A DNA stretch of 64,000 nt from positions 186,001-250,000 of the forward strand of contig NZ_CP025197.1 in assembly GCF_002844395.1 (NCBI RefSeq), read 5' to 3'. Below the pieces are notes generated by a model. It was not told the DNA's origin and made no database searches. It worked only from the letters and a program-made list of their open reading frames with translations. This document shows, one piece after another, positions 1-6,896 of the stretch; the stretch's first letter is position 1, and every line of letters begins with the position of its first letter. A program made the position numbers and the translations under genes. The DNA comes from Acetivibrio saccincola. Its GTDB lineage: Bacteria > Bacillota > Clostridia > Acetivibrionales > Acetivibrionaceae.

Positions 1-179
1 AGAGGTAAATACCTTATTTTTGATTAGTTTAGATCTTGGAAATATGGGATGTAGTGAAAATAATGCAAATGTATGTTATAGCGGCAATTTTAGCACAGTA
101 AATCTATTATTGATGATAATTATAAAGTATCTCAGTTGTTTAGTTTTTGTTTACCCTTATGAGTTTATACATAATATAG
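1..179. other. Window edge, no gene seen
   Basis: AT-rich sequence with stop codons in the frames examined. No start, RBS or family motif was recognised. It may be the tail of a neighbouring degraded gene. Confidence 0.3.
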
Positions 180-389
180 AAAAATAAAAGTGGTCTTGAA
201 TGGCTAAGGTCAAAGAGTGTACTAAACTTTACCGGCAGTAAATTAAGAAAACTTGCAAGACTTGGAGATAATTTGTATAATTATGTTAAAGTCGATGGAG
301 TAATGTTATCGGATATGCAGGTTATAAAGAGCCCATCATTTGTTGATGAATTTGGTAGTGCTAAATGGCAAAAGGGGATGGATTTGTAA
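180..389 (+). pseudogene. Orphan C-terminal fragment, probably of a polymorphic toxin
   Basis: An open frame of about 69 codons begins directly after an in-frame TAG and has no start codon or ribosome site. It ends with TAA at 387-389. The peptide is basic at its start (KSGLEWLRSKS) and ends SAKWQKGMDL. It sits just upstream of a small immunity-like gene, the position expected for the last part of a toxin whose N-terminus has been lost. I do not recognise the toxin family. Reading it as a toxin tail is inference from context. Confidence 0.35.
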
Positions 390-428
390 TTGGTGAGTAC
401 AGGATTGCTGGTTAGGGAGGCGATAAGT

Positions 429-740
429 ATGCTAGACAGAGAAAAGGTCAGAAAAGAAGTTGAGAGCTGGGAATCTTTTTCCTACAATTACAATTTAGGT
501 GATAGACCTATGAGGCATAATGAACTTGGAATACGTCTGGTTGATGGAAAATGGCAGTTATATCAGTCTTTTGAAAGAGGAGGGTATAATGTAATTGATA
601 CATTTGATAAAGAAAGTGATGCATGCGAATTATTACTATACTATCTTCGTTCAGAAAAGAGAAGTCAGGAGAGGCATAGAAAATTTAAAGAACAACAAAG
701 ATTAAAACGTGAGGAAGAATTAAAAAACAAAAAAGGATAG
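429..740 (+). CDS. Small putative immunity protein (Imm59-like?)
   Basis: A 103-residue protein. The ATG at 429 is preceded by a GGGAGG ribosome site; an upstream TTG at 390 in the same frame lacks one. The middle reads RLVDGKWQLYQSFERGGYN followed by DTFDKESDACELLLYYL, which resembles the WxxYxxxERGG and EAC.....L pattern I associate with Imm59-type immunity proteins. The C-terminus is a highly charged helix rich in Lys, Arg and Glu. It directly follows a toxin-like C-terminal fragment, so a cognate immunity role is plausible. The family assignment is from memory and tentative. The reading frame looks intact. Confidence 0.55.
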   Translation: MLDREKVRKEVESWESFSYNYNLGDRPMRHNELGIRLVDGKWQLYQSFERGGYNVIDTFDKESDACELLLYYLRSEKRSQERHRKFKEQQRLKREEELKNKKG

Positions 741-803
741 CATTACATTATTCAGATGTTTTGCAGAATTAAAATATGAAAGTTAACATTTCATAACTAA
801 ATA

Positions 804-830
804 TGGGAGGTACTACAATAAGTCCTCCCA
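804..830. terminator. Hairpin after the immunity-like gene
   Basis: TGGGAGG pairs with CCTCCCA around a 13-nt loop, followed by a T-rich stretch. It is consistent with a rho-independent terminator between two toxin/immunity remnants. Confidence 0.5.
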
Positions 831-868
831 TTGTCTTTTATATAAAAAAATTAGTACAGTAATTATTT

Positions 869-1441
869 TTGTTATTAGAAATATTTATAATAAAGTATGG
901 GAATGATGCATTAGAGGCGATTTCTAAGAATATCGATCCGGATTTAATTAAGAAACTTGATGACTTTGGTGTTAAACCGTCTGATTATGATAATTTTAGA
1001 ATTATCGGACGTGAATCGGCAGAAACGGTAGCAGAAGCTGCCGCGGAAGTCGAGAAATTTGCATATCTACTAAAAACAGAAAAAAACATAGCATTCTTTT
1101 GGTCTGGAAAGACTAATGGTATAGGTGTGGCAGATAGAGCTTTGGAAATAGCAAGGGAAAGAGGTGGAACAACTATCGAAAAAATTATTGAAACAAAGGG
1201 TATTAATATGCCGGAGTGGAATATCAATGATGCGAAATCAGTAGAAATATGGAGACAAGCCTCTCTTAAGTATGCACAACAAGCTTCAGGTGAGGTATGG
1301 GCTGTTATTGGAAGTAGTGTTAGAGAAGATAGTATATGGTTACAATATGAACTACCAGCATTGACGAATAATATAAATGTTACAAAAATAACAGTTATAG
1401 ACCCTGAAACATTAGTAGAGACTGTAATTTTTACGAGGTGA
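869..1441 (+). pseudogene. Orphan toxin C-terminal module with ADP-ribosyl-cyclase/CD38-like domain
   Basis: A 190-codon frame that starts on TTG with no ribosome site, so it is probably the severed end of a larger toxin. Residues about 10-60 are a linker (GNDALEAISKNIDPDLIKK...) that recurs at 1876. The rest contains FFWSG, TTIEKII, MPEWN, EIWRQASLKYAQQASGEVW, a Gly-Ser pair, then ELPAL and a final ITVIDPE strand. That order resembles the ADP-ribosyl cyclase (CD38/Tox-ARC) fold: LFWS near the start, TLE before CP.W, FW..AS..FA..A.G.V, and a catalytic Glu near the end. Such domains hydrolyse or cyclise NAD. The next gene overlaps its end and probably encodes the immunity partner. The domain call is motif-based; activity is unknown. 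Confidence 0.5.
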
Positions 1442-1446
1442 AAATA

Positions 1447-1674
1447 ATGATATTAGGTGGAACTAGTTCATATATAAGAGTAGAATATAATGGGAGAATA
1501 GTGAGAATTGGAGGTGAGTTACTTTCAGATGGATTTTTAGCTTATAAAAATTCGATTAAGAAATGGGAAGAACCATATGAAAATGAGATTATTGATAGAG
1601 AAACGCGTGATTTAATTATTAAACATGTAATTGAAGAGGCTGAAAAAGCAAATTTTAAAATAGAATTTGAATAA
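1447..1674 (+). CDS. Small immunity-like protein next to the ARC-like toxin module (Imm74-like?)
   Basis: A 75-residue protein. The ATG at 1447 has GAGGTG seven bases upstream, overlapping the stop of the toxin module; a GTG at 1438 is an alternative start. It reads GGTSSYIRVEYNGR, then SIKKWEEPYENEII and a charged helix. The short beta-rich start plus a KWE.PYE motif recalls Imm74-type immunity proteins, an assignment made from memory. Tight coupling to the upstream NADase-like domain supports an immunity role. The frame is intact although the toxin has lost its N-terminus, so it could survive as a selfish or protective orphan. Confidence 0.55.
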   Translation: MILGGTSSYIRVEYNGRIVRIGGELLSDGFLAYKNSIKKWEEPYENEIIDRETRDLIIKHVIEEAEKANFKIEFE

Positions 1675-1700
1675 ACAAGTGAGAATATTTATTGAACTTT

Positions 1701-1735
1701 CCTGACTGTAATAATACAGTTTCAGGGTTGCTTTT
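1701..1735 (+). terminator. Hairpin terminator
   Basis: CCTGA-CTGTA pairs imperfectly with TACAG-TTTCAGG around ATAA, followed by GTTGCTTTTT. It ends the toxin/immunity remnant unit. Confidence 0.5.
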
Positions 1736-1820
1736 TACATAGTCATATATTCATAATTTAAGACAACAATTTGCTAAGCTTAGAGATGATTAATGCAATT
1801 ATTCCAATGACTTTTTAAAG

Positions 1821-2366
1821 GTGCTTAAGAATTTGGATTGTAAGAATGATACAGTAGAAGTGGCATCGGGGGATGGGAATGATGCATTAGAGGCGATTTC
1901 CAAGAATATAGATCCGGATTTAATTAAGCAGCTTGATGACTTAGGCATAAAACCATCTGATTATGATAATTTTAGAATTACCGGACGTGAATCGGCAGAG
2001 AAAGTAGCTAAAGCTGTTGAAAATGCAAAATACACAAGAGCCATAATGCAAGAGATGCCCGGTTTTATGGATGATATGGCATCAGTCCTTGATAATGTTG
2101 GAATGAGTATAGACAGGTTTAATGAATTAATGGCATTACCGGCGGATTTACTTTCAGATGCTGATAGAGCGGCAATGAAAGCAATACGTGATGCAATACC
2201 AATGTCTACGGAAGAAACGATTATGCAGAAAGTTATACCACAGGGAGACATTGCTAATTACATTAGTGGAAGTATAAGGGAGTTGGAGGTCATATTACTA
2301 AAGCACAGGATGTAAAGCAGCTTAAAAATTATGATGACATTTATAATTCTTTAAGGCTGGATTATG
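1821..2366 (+). pseudogene. Second orphan toxin module, frameshifted and cut by IS256
   Basis: The frame repeats the linker of the module at 869 (GNDALEAISKNIDPDLIKQ, YDNFRI, GRESAE) and then diverges into a helical segment (MPGFMDDMASVLDNVGMS). A toxin-like end follows with TEETIMQKVIPQGDIANYIS. The first frame stops at 2315. A one-base shift near 2282 restores a continuous reading GGHITKAQDVKQLKNYDD, continuing IYNSLRLDYGE, up to 2366, where the IS256 end begins abruptly. It therefore carries both a frameshift and an IS truncation. The toxin activity is not identified. The shared linker shows that this and the previous module were alternative C-termini of the same toxin backbone. Confidence 0.6.
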
Positions 2367-2455
2367 GAGAATGTAACAAATTTTGTGTATGAATGAATAA
2401 TTAAATTCCTTCTTGGCAAGAATTACAAACAATAAAAGCTAAGGAGGAATTTTTT

Positions 2456-3719
2456 ATGTCAACATTATCAAAAGAAGAGATAAAAGCAATAGTGAAGGGA
2501 AATAATTTCCAAAGTGTGACTGATGTCACGAACTATCTTAAAGACATTTTTAAAGACATTATACAAGAGCTTATGGAAGCTGAATTAGAAGAAAAGCTTG
2601 GTTATGCTAAGGAAGAACGTAGTGCAAAAAATACCGACAACTGTAGAAATGGTTATTCTACTAAGACTTTAAAAAGTGAATTTGGAGAAGTTGAGATTCA
2701 AATTCCAAGGGACCGTAAAGGAGAGTTTGAGCCTAAAATTATACCTAAATATCAAAGAAATGTTTCCGGCATAGAAGAAAAAATAATATCTCTATACGCA
2801 AGGGGCATGTCAACCAGGGATATTGGAGAGCAGCTAAAGGACCTTTATGGAGTGGAAATATCTGCGGAAATGGTTAGTAGGATTACTGACCGTATTATTC
2901 CTGAAATAAAAGAATGGCAACAAAGACCCTTAGAACCTATATATACATTTTGTTTTATGGATGCCATTCATTATAAAGTAAGAGATGAAGGAAGAATATG
3001 TAATCGTGCAGCCTATGTGGTTATTGGTGTTAATGTTGAGGGATATAAAGACATACTGGGTATATGGATTGGAGAAAATGAAGGGATATAAAGACATACT
3101 GGGTATATGGATTGGAGAAAATGAATCATCAAAATTCTGGCTTGGTGTAATGAATGATCTTAAAAACAGGGGTGTACAGGATGTAATGCTATTTTGCGTG
3201 GATGGACTTACAGGACTGAAAGAAGCTATAAATGCTGCGTTTCCTATGGCAGAAATACAAAGATGCATAATACATCAACTGCGTAATTCCTTTAAGTATG
3301 TATCCTGCAAAGACATAAAAGCCTTTAGTAATGATTTTAAAAATGTCTACAAAGCTATTAATGAAGAGGTTGCCTTAGAGAAGTTTTATGAATTAAAAGA
3401 AAAATGGGGAAAAAGCTATCCCTTTGCGATACGGAGCTGGGAAAATAATTGGGATGTACTAAGTCCATTCTATAAATTCCCAGAAGAAATCCGAAAGATT
3501 ATCTATACAACTAATGTCATTGAAGGATTACACCGGCAGTACCGTAAGGTAACAAAATCAAAAACTATGTTTCCATCAGATGATTCTTTAGAAAAAATGC
3601 TATATATGGCTTCAAAAAATGTGATAAAAAAATGGACCCAACGTTATAAAAATTGGGATAGGGTATTGAATCAACTGATAATTCAATACCCAGGACGCCT
3701 TGACAATTATGTTAGTTAA
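2456..3719 (+). pseudogene. IS256-family transposase, frame broken by a 43-bp tandem duplication
   Basis: It starts MSTLSKEEIKAIVKGNN with an AGGAGG ribosome site and carries the IS256/mutator signature: catalytic Asp in CFMDAIHYKVRDEG, CVDGLTGLKEAI, and the NVIEGLHRQYRK region near the end. A 43-bp direct duplication at 3040-3125 shifts the frame after IWIGENE, splitting the gene into 2456-3091 and an out-of-frame continuation to 3719. The intact sister copy is at 17036-18256 (406 residues). Apart from the duplication the encoded sequence matches that copy almost completely. The right IS256 terminal repeat is not seen after the stop, so the element is also missing an end. Confidence 0.9.
3040..3125. 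repeat. 43-bp perfect tandem duplication
   Basis: Positions 3040-3082 and 3083-3125 are identical and adjacent, beginning GGGATATAAAG and ending GAAAATGAA. Because 43 is not a multiple of three, the duplication shifts the transposase frame. The sister copy has one unit, so this is a recent slippage or duplication event. Confidence 0.95.
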
Positions 3720-3760
3720 AACAGAAAGACAAATAAAGTATTAAGTGTTCCTTGAAAACT

Positions 3761-4006
3761 TTATATGGCGGTTTTACTATGTTTAATATCTTCCTTTGAA
3801 TTTTCAAGTACAAGGTATAATTTGTCTGCAGAGTTGACTTTTCCGGAAACACAATATATTTTGTCTCTTTTAAAGACATGTTTTTTCCTGAAGTCATAGA
3901 GTAAATAAACCCGGTTAGTGTCAAGATCCTTCATTGTAAAAATATTGTATCTATCTAATTCTTTGCAATTTATCATTACCATGTGGTTAGCACTAAAATT
4001 AAACAC
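3761..4006 (-). CDS. Small conserved protein of unknown function inside the composite (copy 1)
   Basis: An 81-residue product from GTG at 4006 with a GAAGGAG-type ribosome site just upstream. It reads FNFSANHMVMINCKELDRYNI, then KDLDTNRVYLLYDFRKKHVFKRDKIYCVSGKV and a Lys-rich C-terminus. It is predicted soluble, with no membrane or signal segment. A copy at 16749 differs by only two residues near the N-terminus, with the frame intact in both. It lies between a truncated IS256 and a structured-RNA candidate, so it is either a passenger gene or a chance product of joined sequences. No family recognised. Confidence 0.45.
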   Translation of the reverse strand: MFNFSANHMVMINCKELDRYNIFTMKDLDTNRVYLLYDFRKKHVFKRDKIYCVSGKVNSADKLYLVLENSKEDIKHSKTAI

Positions 4007-4064
4007 TGCAAAGCTCCTTCATCATAAAAAATATAGAATCTTATATAGGATTTTATACGCTTCC

Positions 4065-4141
4065 CTGAAACTTGTATGGTTTCAGCCCGGTTGTAGGTTC
4101 CCTGTTGCTTCCCAGCATTGCAGGGTATCGGCAGAGCCGGG
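4065..4141 (-). ncRNA. Structured-RNA candidate upstream of the 81-residue gene (copy 1)
   Basis: Read on the minus strand, an outer stem CCCGG/CCGGG encloses CCCTG/CAGGG, which encloses TGCT-GGGA-AGCA with a GNRA-type tetraloop. It is followed at once by a CTGAAAC/GTTTCAG hairpin. The base composition is much richer in G and C than the flanks. It resembles a riboswitch or attenuator but fits no family I can name with confidence. An identical fold lies at 16614-16690. Confidence 0.4.
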
Positions 4142-4229
4142 CCTCAATAGAATTATTGACAAAAAGCAAATTAAATTAACATTGTACTTTTATGTTTTTA
4201 CTTTTTTAAATTTGCTAGACAAATAAGTA

Positions 4230-4276
4230 TTGCCAATTATTAAAAAATTTATGTATAAAACTTTAATAATTGGCAA
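4230..4276. repeat. 15-bp perfect inverted repeat (hairpin, copy 1)
   Basis: TTGCCAATTATTAAA and its exact complement flank a 17-nt loop. No poly-T tract follows closely. It may be a terminator or a MITE-like remnant. The same hairpin occurs at 16479-16525. Confidence 0.6.
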
Positions 4277-4512
4277 AACTCTATAATGAAAAACAAAATG
4301 CAGTTATATATTCTGTAAACTAAAATTAATTAATGTTTCTTGCTGAGAAGGATTTACATAAAATCTAAACCCACAAAATTATTTACACTCCCGCCAGATA
4401 ACTTAAAAATACCTACTAAATAATTTTCATAGCTAAATATTATTAAAATTTCAACGTTCAATATAAAATAATTTTTTATAAATAAAACTATATCATTTAT
4501 TAAAGTTTAATT

Positions 4513-4659
4513 CTAGACGTTAATTTCTTGACGCTTACCATTAATTTCTATATCTTTCGATTTTAATTCTTTGTCTTTCGATTCTAATTCTTTATTTATA
4601 TCAAAAATTAATTTTCTTGTATTTTCATCAAGCTGGATTTCATCGTGAATTTTTTGCAC
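4513..4659 (-). pseudogene. tnpC: IS66 tnpC 5' stub (copy 1)
   Basis: A 48-codon frame from GTG at 4659, MQKIHDEIQLDENTRK then coiled-coil repeats KELESKDKELKSKD, ending at TAG. IS66 TnpC proteins begin with a coiled coil of this kind and normally run to about 500 residues, so over 90 percent is missing. The break coincides with a second IS66-like terminus (GTAAGCGTCAAGAAATTAAC) in the same orientation as the left end. This suggests that another IS66-type element once inserted here. Confidence 0.6.
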
Positions 4660-4754
4660 TTATAATAACCTCTAATCTCTTATTTTTTATAACTATATTA
4701 TATCACAAAACCCTTTATATTACCAGCTTTTAAAGGGTTTTGTTTGTAAAATTT

Positions 4755-5105
4755 TTAAAAATATTTTCTACCTTTGACGGATTTAAATTTTGAAGTTGTT
4801 CTTACTTCATATCCTTTTAATAACCACTTTAACTCGTCTACGTCTACTTTAAGAGCCTCATCTTTTGTCATTGGCCATTTAAATTTATTTTCTTCTAATC
4901 GGTAGTAATACAACCAAAATCCATTATCAAAGTGTAATACTTTTAGTTTGTTCATCTGTCTGTTACAAAAAACAAATAGTGCCTTTTCATAAGGATCTAG
5001 CTTAAGCTCCATCTTTATTATAACCATTAACCCATCTATACTTTTTCTTAAGTCCGTGACACCACTAGCTAAATATACAGTATCTATCTCATTAATATTT
5101 AACAA
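4755..5105 (-). CDS. tnpB: IS66-family accessory protein TnpB (copy 1)
   Basis: A 116-residue protein with the IS66 Orf2/TnpB signature: VYLASGVTDLRKSIDGL near the N-terminus, LFVFCNRQMNKLKVL in the middle, FWLYYYRLEENKFKWP after it. Length and order match the family. It starts on TTG, overlapping the stop of tnpA (TTGTTAA), as expected for translational coupling. It is identical to the copy at 15650-16000. With tnpC reduced to a stub, the element cannot transpose by itself. Confidence 0.9.
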   Translation of the reverse strand: MLNINEIDTVYLASGVTDLRKSIDGLMVIIKMELKLDPYEKALFVFCNRQMNKLKVLHFDNGFWLYYYRLEENKFKWPMTKDEALKVDVDELKWLLKGYEVRTTSKFKSVKGRKYF

Positions 5106-5434
5106 CTTCTTACTATCTCCTTTAGTGCATTTGATAAAGATAACTCATCTGAATTAGATATATATATTTTAGCCTTTCCAATTTTTATTCTTATTTCATT
5201 AGATGGGTTAAGATTATTTTTTACATCAGGTGAGTTCTCTATTTTATTTTTCCTACCATTTAAATTAATAGCATGAAATATTGATTCGTTTTTCTTCCTT
5301 AGTTTTTTTCTTTGATAATATAACCTATGGATATTTACATCATACTCTCTACAAAAACCAGATATTGTTCCTTCATATTTTGAGAATTTTTCTAAAATAT
5401 CCTTCCAATATTCATTTGTCTCTATTTGATTCAA
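5099..5434 (-). CDS. tnpA: IS66-family accessory protein TnpA/Orf1 (copy 1, intact)
   Basis: A 111-residue protein starting on TTG after an AGGAGG ribosome site. It begins NQIETNEYWKDILEKFS, contains a helix-turn-helix-like region (GTISGFCREYDVNIHRLYYQ) and ends in a beta segment RIKIGKAKIYISNS typical of IS66 Orf1. The function in IS66 transposition is accessory and poorly known. The frame is open here, whereas the inverted copy at 15308 carries a 13-bp duplication that breaks it. Confidence 0.85.
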   Translation of the reverse strand: MNQIETNEYWKDILEKFSKYEGTISGFCREYDVNIHRLYYQRKKLRKKNESIFHAINLNGRKNKIENSPDVKNNLNPSNEIRIKIGKAKIYISNSDELSLSNALKEIVRSC

Positions 5435-5493
5435 TTAAAAAACCTCCTATACTTTTGATAATTCAATTGTATAGCAAGTTTTTTAGTATTTAT

Positions 5494-5517
5494 ATCCGTT
5501 AATTCTTTTACGCTTAC
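5494..5517 (-). repeat. IS66 terminal inverted repeat (copy 1)
   Basis: On the minus strand the element begins GTAAGCGTAAAAGAATTAAC. GTAAGCG is the usual start of IS66-family ends. The corresponding end of copy 2 starts at 15225. Confidence 0.75.
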
Positions 5518-5541
5518 TCAAAAACTAAATTATGTAAAACT

Positions 5542-5652
5542 ATGACTTTAGTCATGGTTAAATAGTGACTAAAGTCATGGTTTTTAAAAAAACAGCGGCT
5601 AAGGTCACGAAAAAAAGTGACCAAAGTCACGGAAAAAAGTGACTAATGGCAT
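5542..5652. promoter_or_regulatory. Helically phased array of near-palindromic operator-like sites
   Basis: Five 14-bp sites related to GTGACTAAAGTCAC start at 5542, 5565, 5595, 5617 and 5639. The steps are 23, 30, 22 and 22 bp, so most are two helical turns apart. The best site is GTGACCAAAGTCAC at 5617. The last one abuts the -35 element of the promoter at 5653. This looks like a multi-site binding platform for a dimeric regulator. A decayed version precedes the second lipoprotein copy at 14559. Confidence 0.6.
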
Positions 5653-5681
5653 TTGCAATTTAATCTTTTAGTTGCTATAAT
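5653..5681 (+). promoter_or_regulatory. Sigma-A-type promoter of the lipase operon
   Basis: TTGCAA at 5653-5658 and a perfect TATAAT at 5676-5681 are separated by 17 bp. The promoter directly follows the operator-like array and precedes about 300 nt of untranslated leader. Confidence 0.7.
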
Positions 5682-5758
5682 TAGTTTTAGTTGTGTAGGT
5701 GTTCAGTAATCTGATGAAAGTTGGATATAAACACATGAAAGGTTAATCTTTGAAATAA

Positions 5759-5917
5759 CCTTGGCTATCCTGTCATTCTGGCGGATATGCCCAAAAAGAT
5801 TTAATTTATAAGCTAAATGGCTTTGGTTTGGTGACAACAAATGACCTCATCCCCTTTCTAGATCGATATTATAGAAGGTTTGGAAGCCGGGAGGTGAAGT
5901 TACTTGTTTTCAGTTAG
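5759..5917 (+). pseudogene. Leader-embedded remnant with a hydrolase-like CHSGGY motif
   Basis: A 52-codon open frame without a start codon lies inside the operon leader. It reads LSCHSGGYAQKDLIYKL and then DLIPFLDRYYRRFGSREV before TAG. HSGGY resembles the nucleophile elbow (GHSxG) of alpha/beta hydrolases, which would fit a decayed lipase-type gene in front of a lipase operon. The first Gly of the motif is Cys here. The call is tentative, and the stretch could be chance coding in the leader. Confidence 0.25.
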
Positions 5918-5940
5918 TATAAATTAAGTAATATCAACGG

Positions 5941-5957
5941 GTTCAGCTTTGCTGAAC
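5941..5957 (+). promoter_or_regulatory. Leader hairpin before the first WXG100 gene
   Basis: GTTCAGC-TTT-GCTGAAC forms a perfect 7-bp stem about 30 nt before the start codon. No poly-T follows, so it is more likely an mRNA-stability or translation element than a terminator. Confidence 0.35.
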
Positions 5958-5989
5958 ACCGACTTAATTATGTAAAGGAGGTGAAATAT

Positions 5990-6280
5990 ATGGCAAGGAT
6001 AAGTTTTAGTCCTGAACAAGCGAGAGGTGTGGCAAGATCAATAAAAAACAAAGGAGATGCAGCAAAAGATATTATCAATCAGCTTGACAGGGAAATTAAA
6101 TCAGTTGAAGGCTGGTGGGAAGGTGATTCTGCAAGAGCTTTTGTAGATGAGTTTAACAGTTTGAAGCCAAGTCTTGATAAGCTAGTGGAGTGTGTACATA
6201 ACATTAGCATGCAATTAGATAAAATTGCAGAAATTAAAGAACAGAGTGAACGTGACATAGCTTCTCAACTTAGAAAGTAA
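5990..6280 (+). CDS. WXG100-family small secretion partner
   Basis: A 96-residue all-helical protein (MARISFSPEQARGVA...). The ATG at 5990 follows AAAGGAGG by 8 nt; an in-frame GTG at 5981 overlaps the ribosome site and is not used. The centre carries VEGWWEGDSARAFVDEF, the helix-turn-helix WXG motif of ESAT-6/EsxA proteins. Such proteins form hairpin dimers that are exported by, or help export effectors through, type VII secretion. It is first in an operon that ends with a lipase-type effector candidate and probably pairs with that protein's helical C-terminus. The family call is firm; the partner is inferred. Confidence 0.85.
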   Translation: MARISFSPEQARGVARSIKNKGDAAKDIINQLDREIKSVEGWWEGDSARAFVDEFNSLKPSLDKLVECVHNISMQLDKIAEIKEQSERDIASQLRK

Positions 6281-6512
6281 TGATTTTAGTTTGATGTTCT
6301 GCAACAGAAATTATTTCTAGAGTGTGCAGGGCATAAACAAAAAATGTATTTTTAACAGTGTAAAAGGTTAGAAATTCATATGTTAAAAAGCACTAGCAGG
6401 TGAAGTTCTAATACTTTTACCTGTTAAACTATGTATTCTTAGTATATTTGAGAGAATATATAGTTTAGCAGAAGAACTAAGTTATTTATAAAGTAGTAAT
6501 GGAGGGCTGATT
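6281..6512 (+). other. Spacer between the two WXG100-like genes
   Basis: About 230 bp with no open frame of note. An AT-rich stretch near 6410-6480 could hold a weak promoter, but no convincing -35/-10 pair or terminator is visible. Confidence 0.3.
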
Positions 6513-6833
6513 ATGAGTACACAAAATGCTGTACAAAGTACAATAAGAAGAGTTAATGAAGTAGAAAGTGACTTGAAGAAAAAACAAAATATGTTAAAAG
6601 GTGCGGTAGAAGAAAGTAAGACTTGGTGGAAAGGTGAGGCAGTCAAGTCTGTTGATGCTAGTTTGTCAGAAATTGAAAAAATTACAAACAGAACATACAG
6701 CAACATAAACAGCTTAAAATCCCAGCTAAGAAGCTTAGCATCAGATATAAAACATGCAGACGATGAAAGAAGACGTAAATTAGAATTGGAAAAAAAGAAG
6801 AGAGAACAGGAGAAAGCTAATAGATTTATATAG
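6513..6833 (+). CDS. Second WXG100-like helical partner
   Basis: A 106-residue helical protein with GGAGGG upstream of the ATG. It contains VEESKTWWKGEAVKSVDASL, again a Trp-Trp-x-Gly turn between two long helices, and ends in a very basic tail (DDERRRKLELEKKKREQEK). Two small helical proteins ahead of one large effector match the TlaA1/TlaA2 pair that accompanies the Staphylococcus aureus lipase effector TslA. The sequence differs clearly from the first WXG100 gene, so a heterodimer or two separate contacts are both possible. The role is inferred. Confidence 0.7.
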   Translation: MSTQNAVQSTIRRVNEVESDLKKKQNMLKGAVEESKTWWKGEAVKSVDASLSEIEKITNRTYSNINSLKSQLRSLASDIKHADDERRRKLELEKKKREQEKANRFI

Positions 6834-6896
6834 CAATTAATAAAAGACAAAAAACGTAATTAAAACTTAATTTAATAATATATAGGGGGGGATTTC

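Larger units (their letters stand above)
2367..5517. mobile_element. IS256/IS66 composite, copy 1 (arm of a 3.1-kb inverted repeat)
   Basis: The segment runs from an IS256-type end (GAGAATGTAACAAATTTTG) to an IS66-type end (CGCTTAC, complement of GTAAGCG). It contains a broken IS256 transposase, a small gene, a structured-RNA candidate, an IS66 tnpC stub, tnpB and tnpA. The same segment lies inverted at 15225-18345. The 30-bp length difference (3151 vs 3121) is accounted for exactly by a 43-bp tandem duplication here and a 13-bp one there. No matching 8-bp target duplications are visible at its ends. Confidence 0.85.

Noticed and set aside
429-1674. Toxin-antitoxin plasmid-type system
   Set aside because: The modules look like polymorphic-toxin tips with immunity genes and share a linker, not like a classical TA operon.
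3918-4226. 102-residue frame on the plus strand in the composite (mirrored at 16529-16837)
   Set aside because: It overlaps the structured-RNA candidate and the 81-residue gene on the other strand, has no ribosome site, and its product looks random.
5542-5652. Repeats with regular spacing that could be a CRISPR array
   Set aside because: Units are only 14 bp, degenerate and palindromic, with spacers of about 8 bp, and no cas gene is present. Operator sites fit better.
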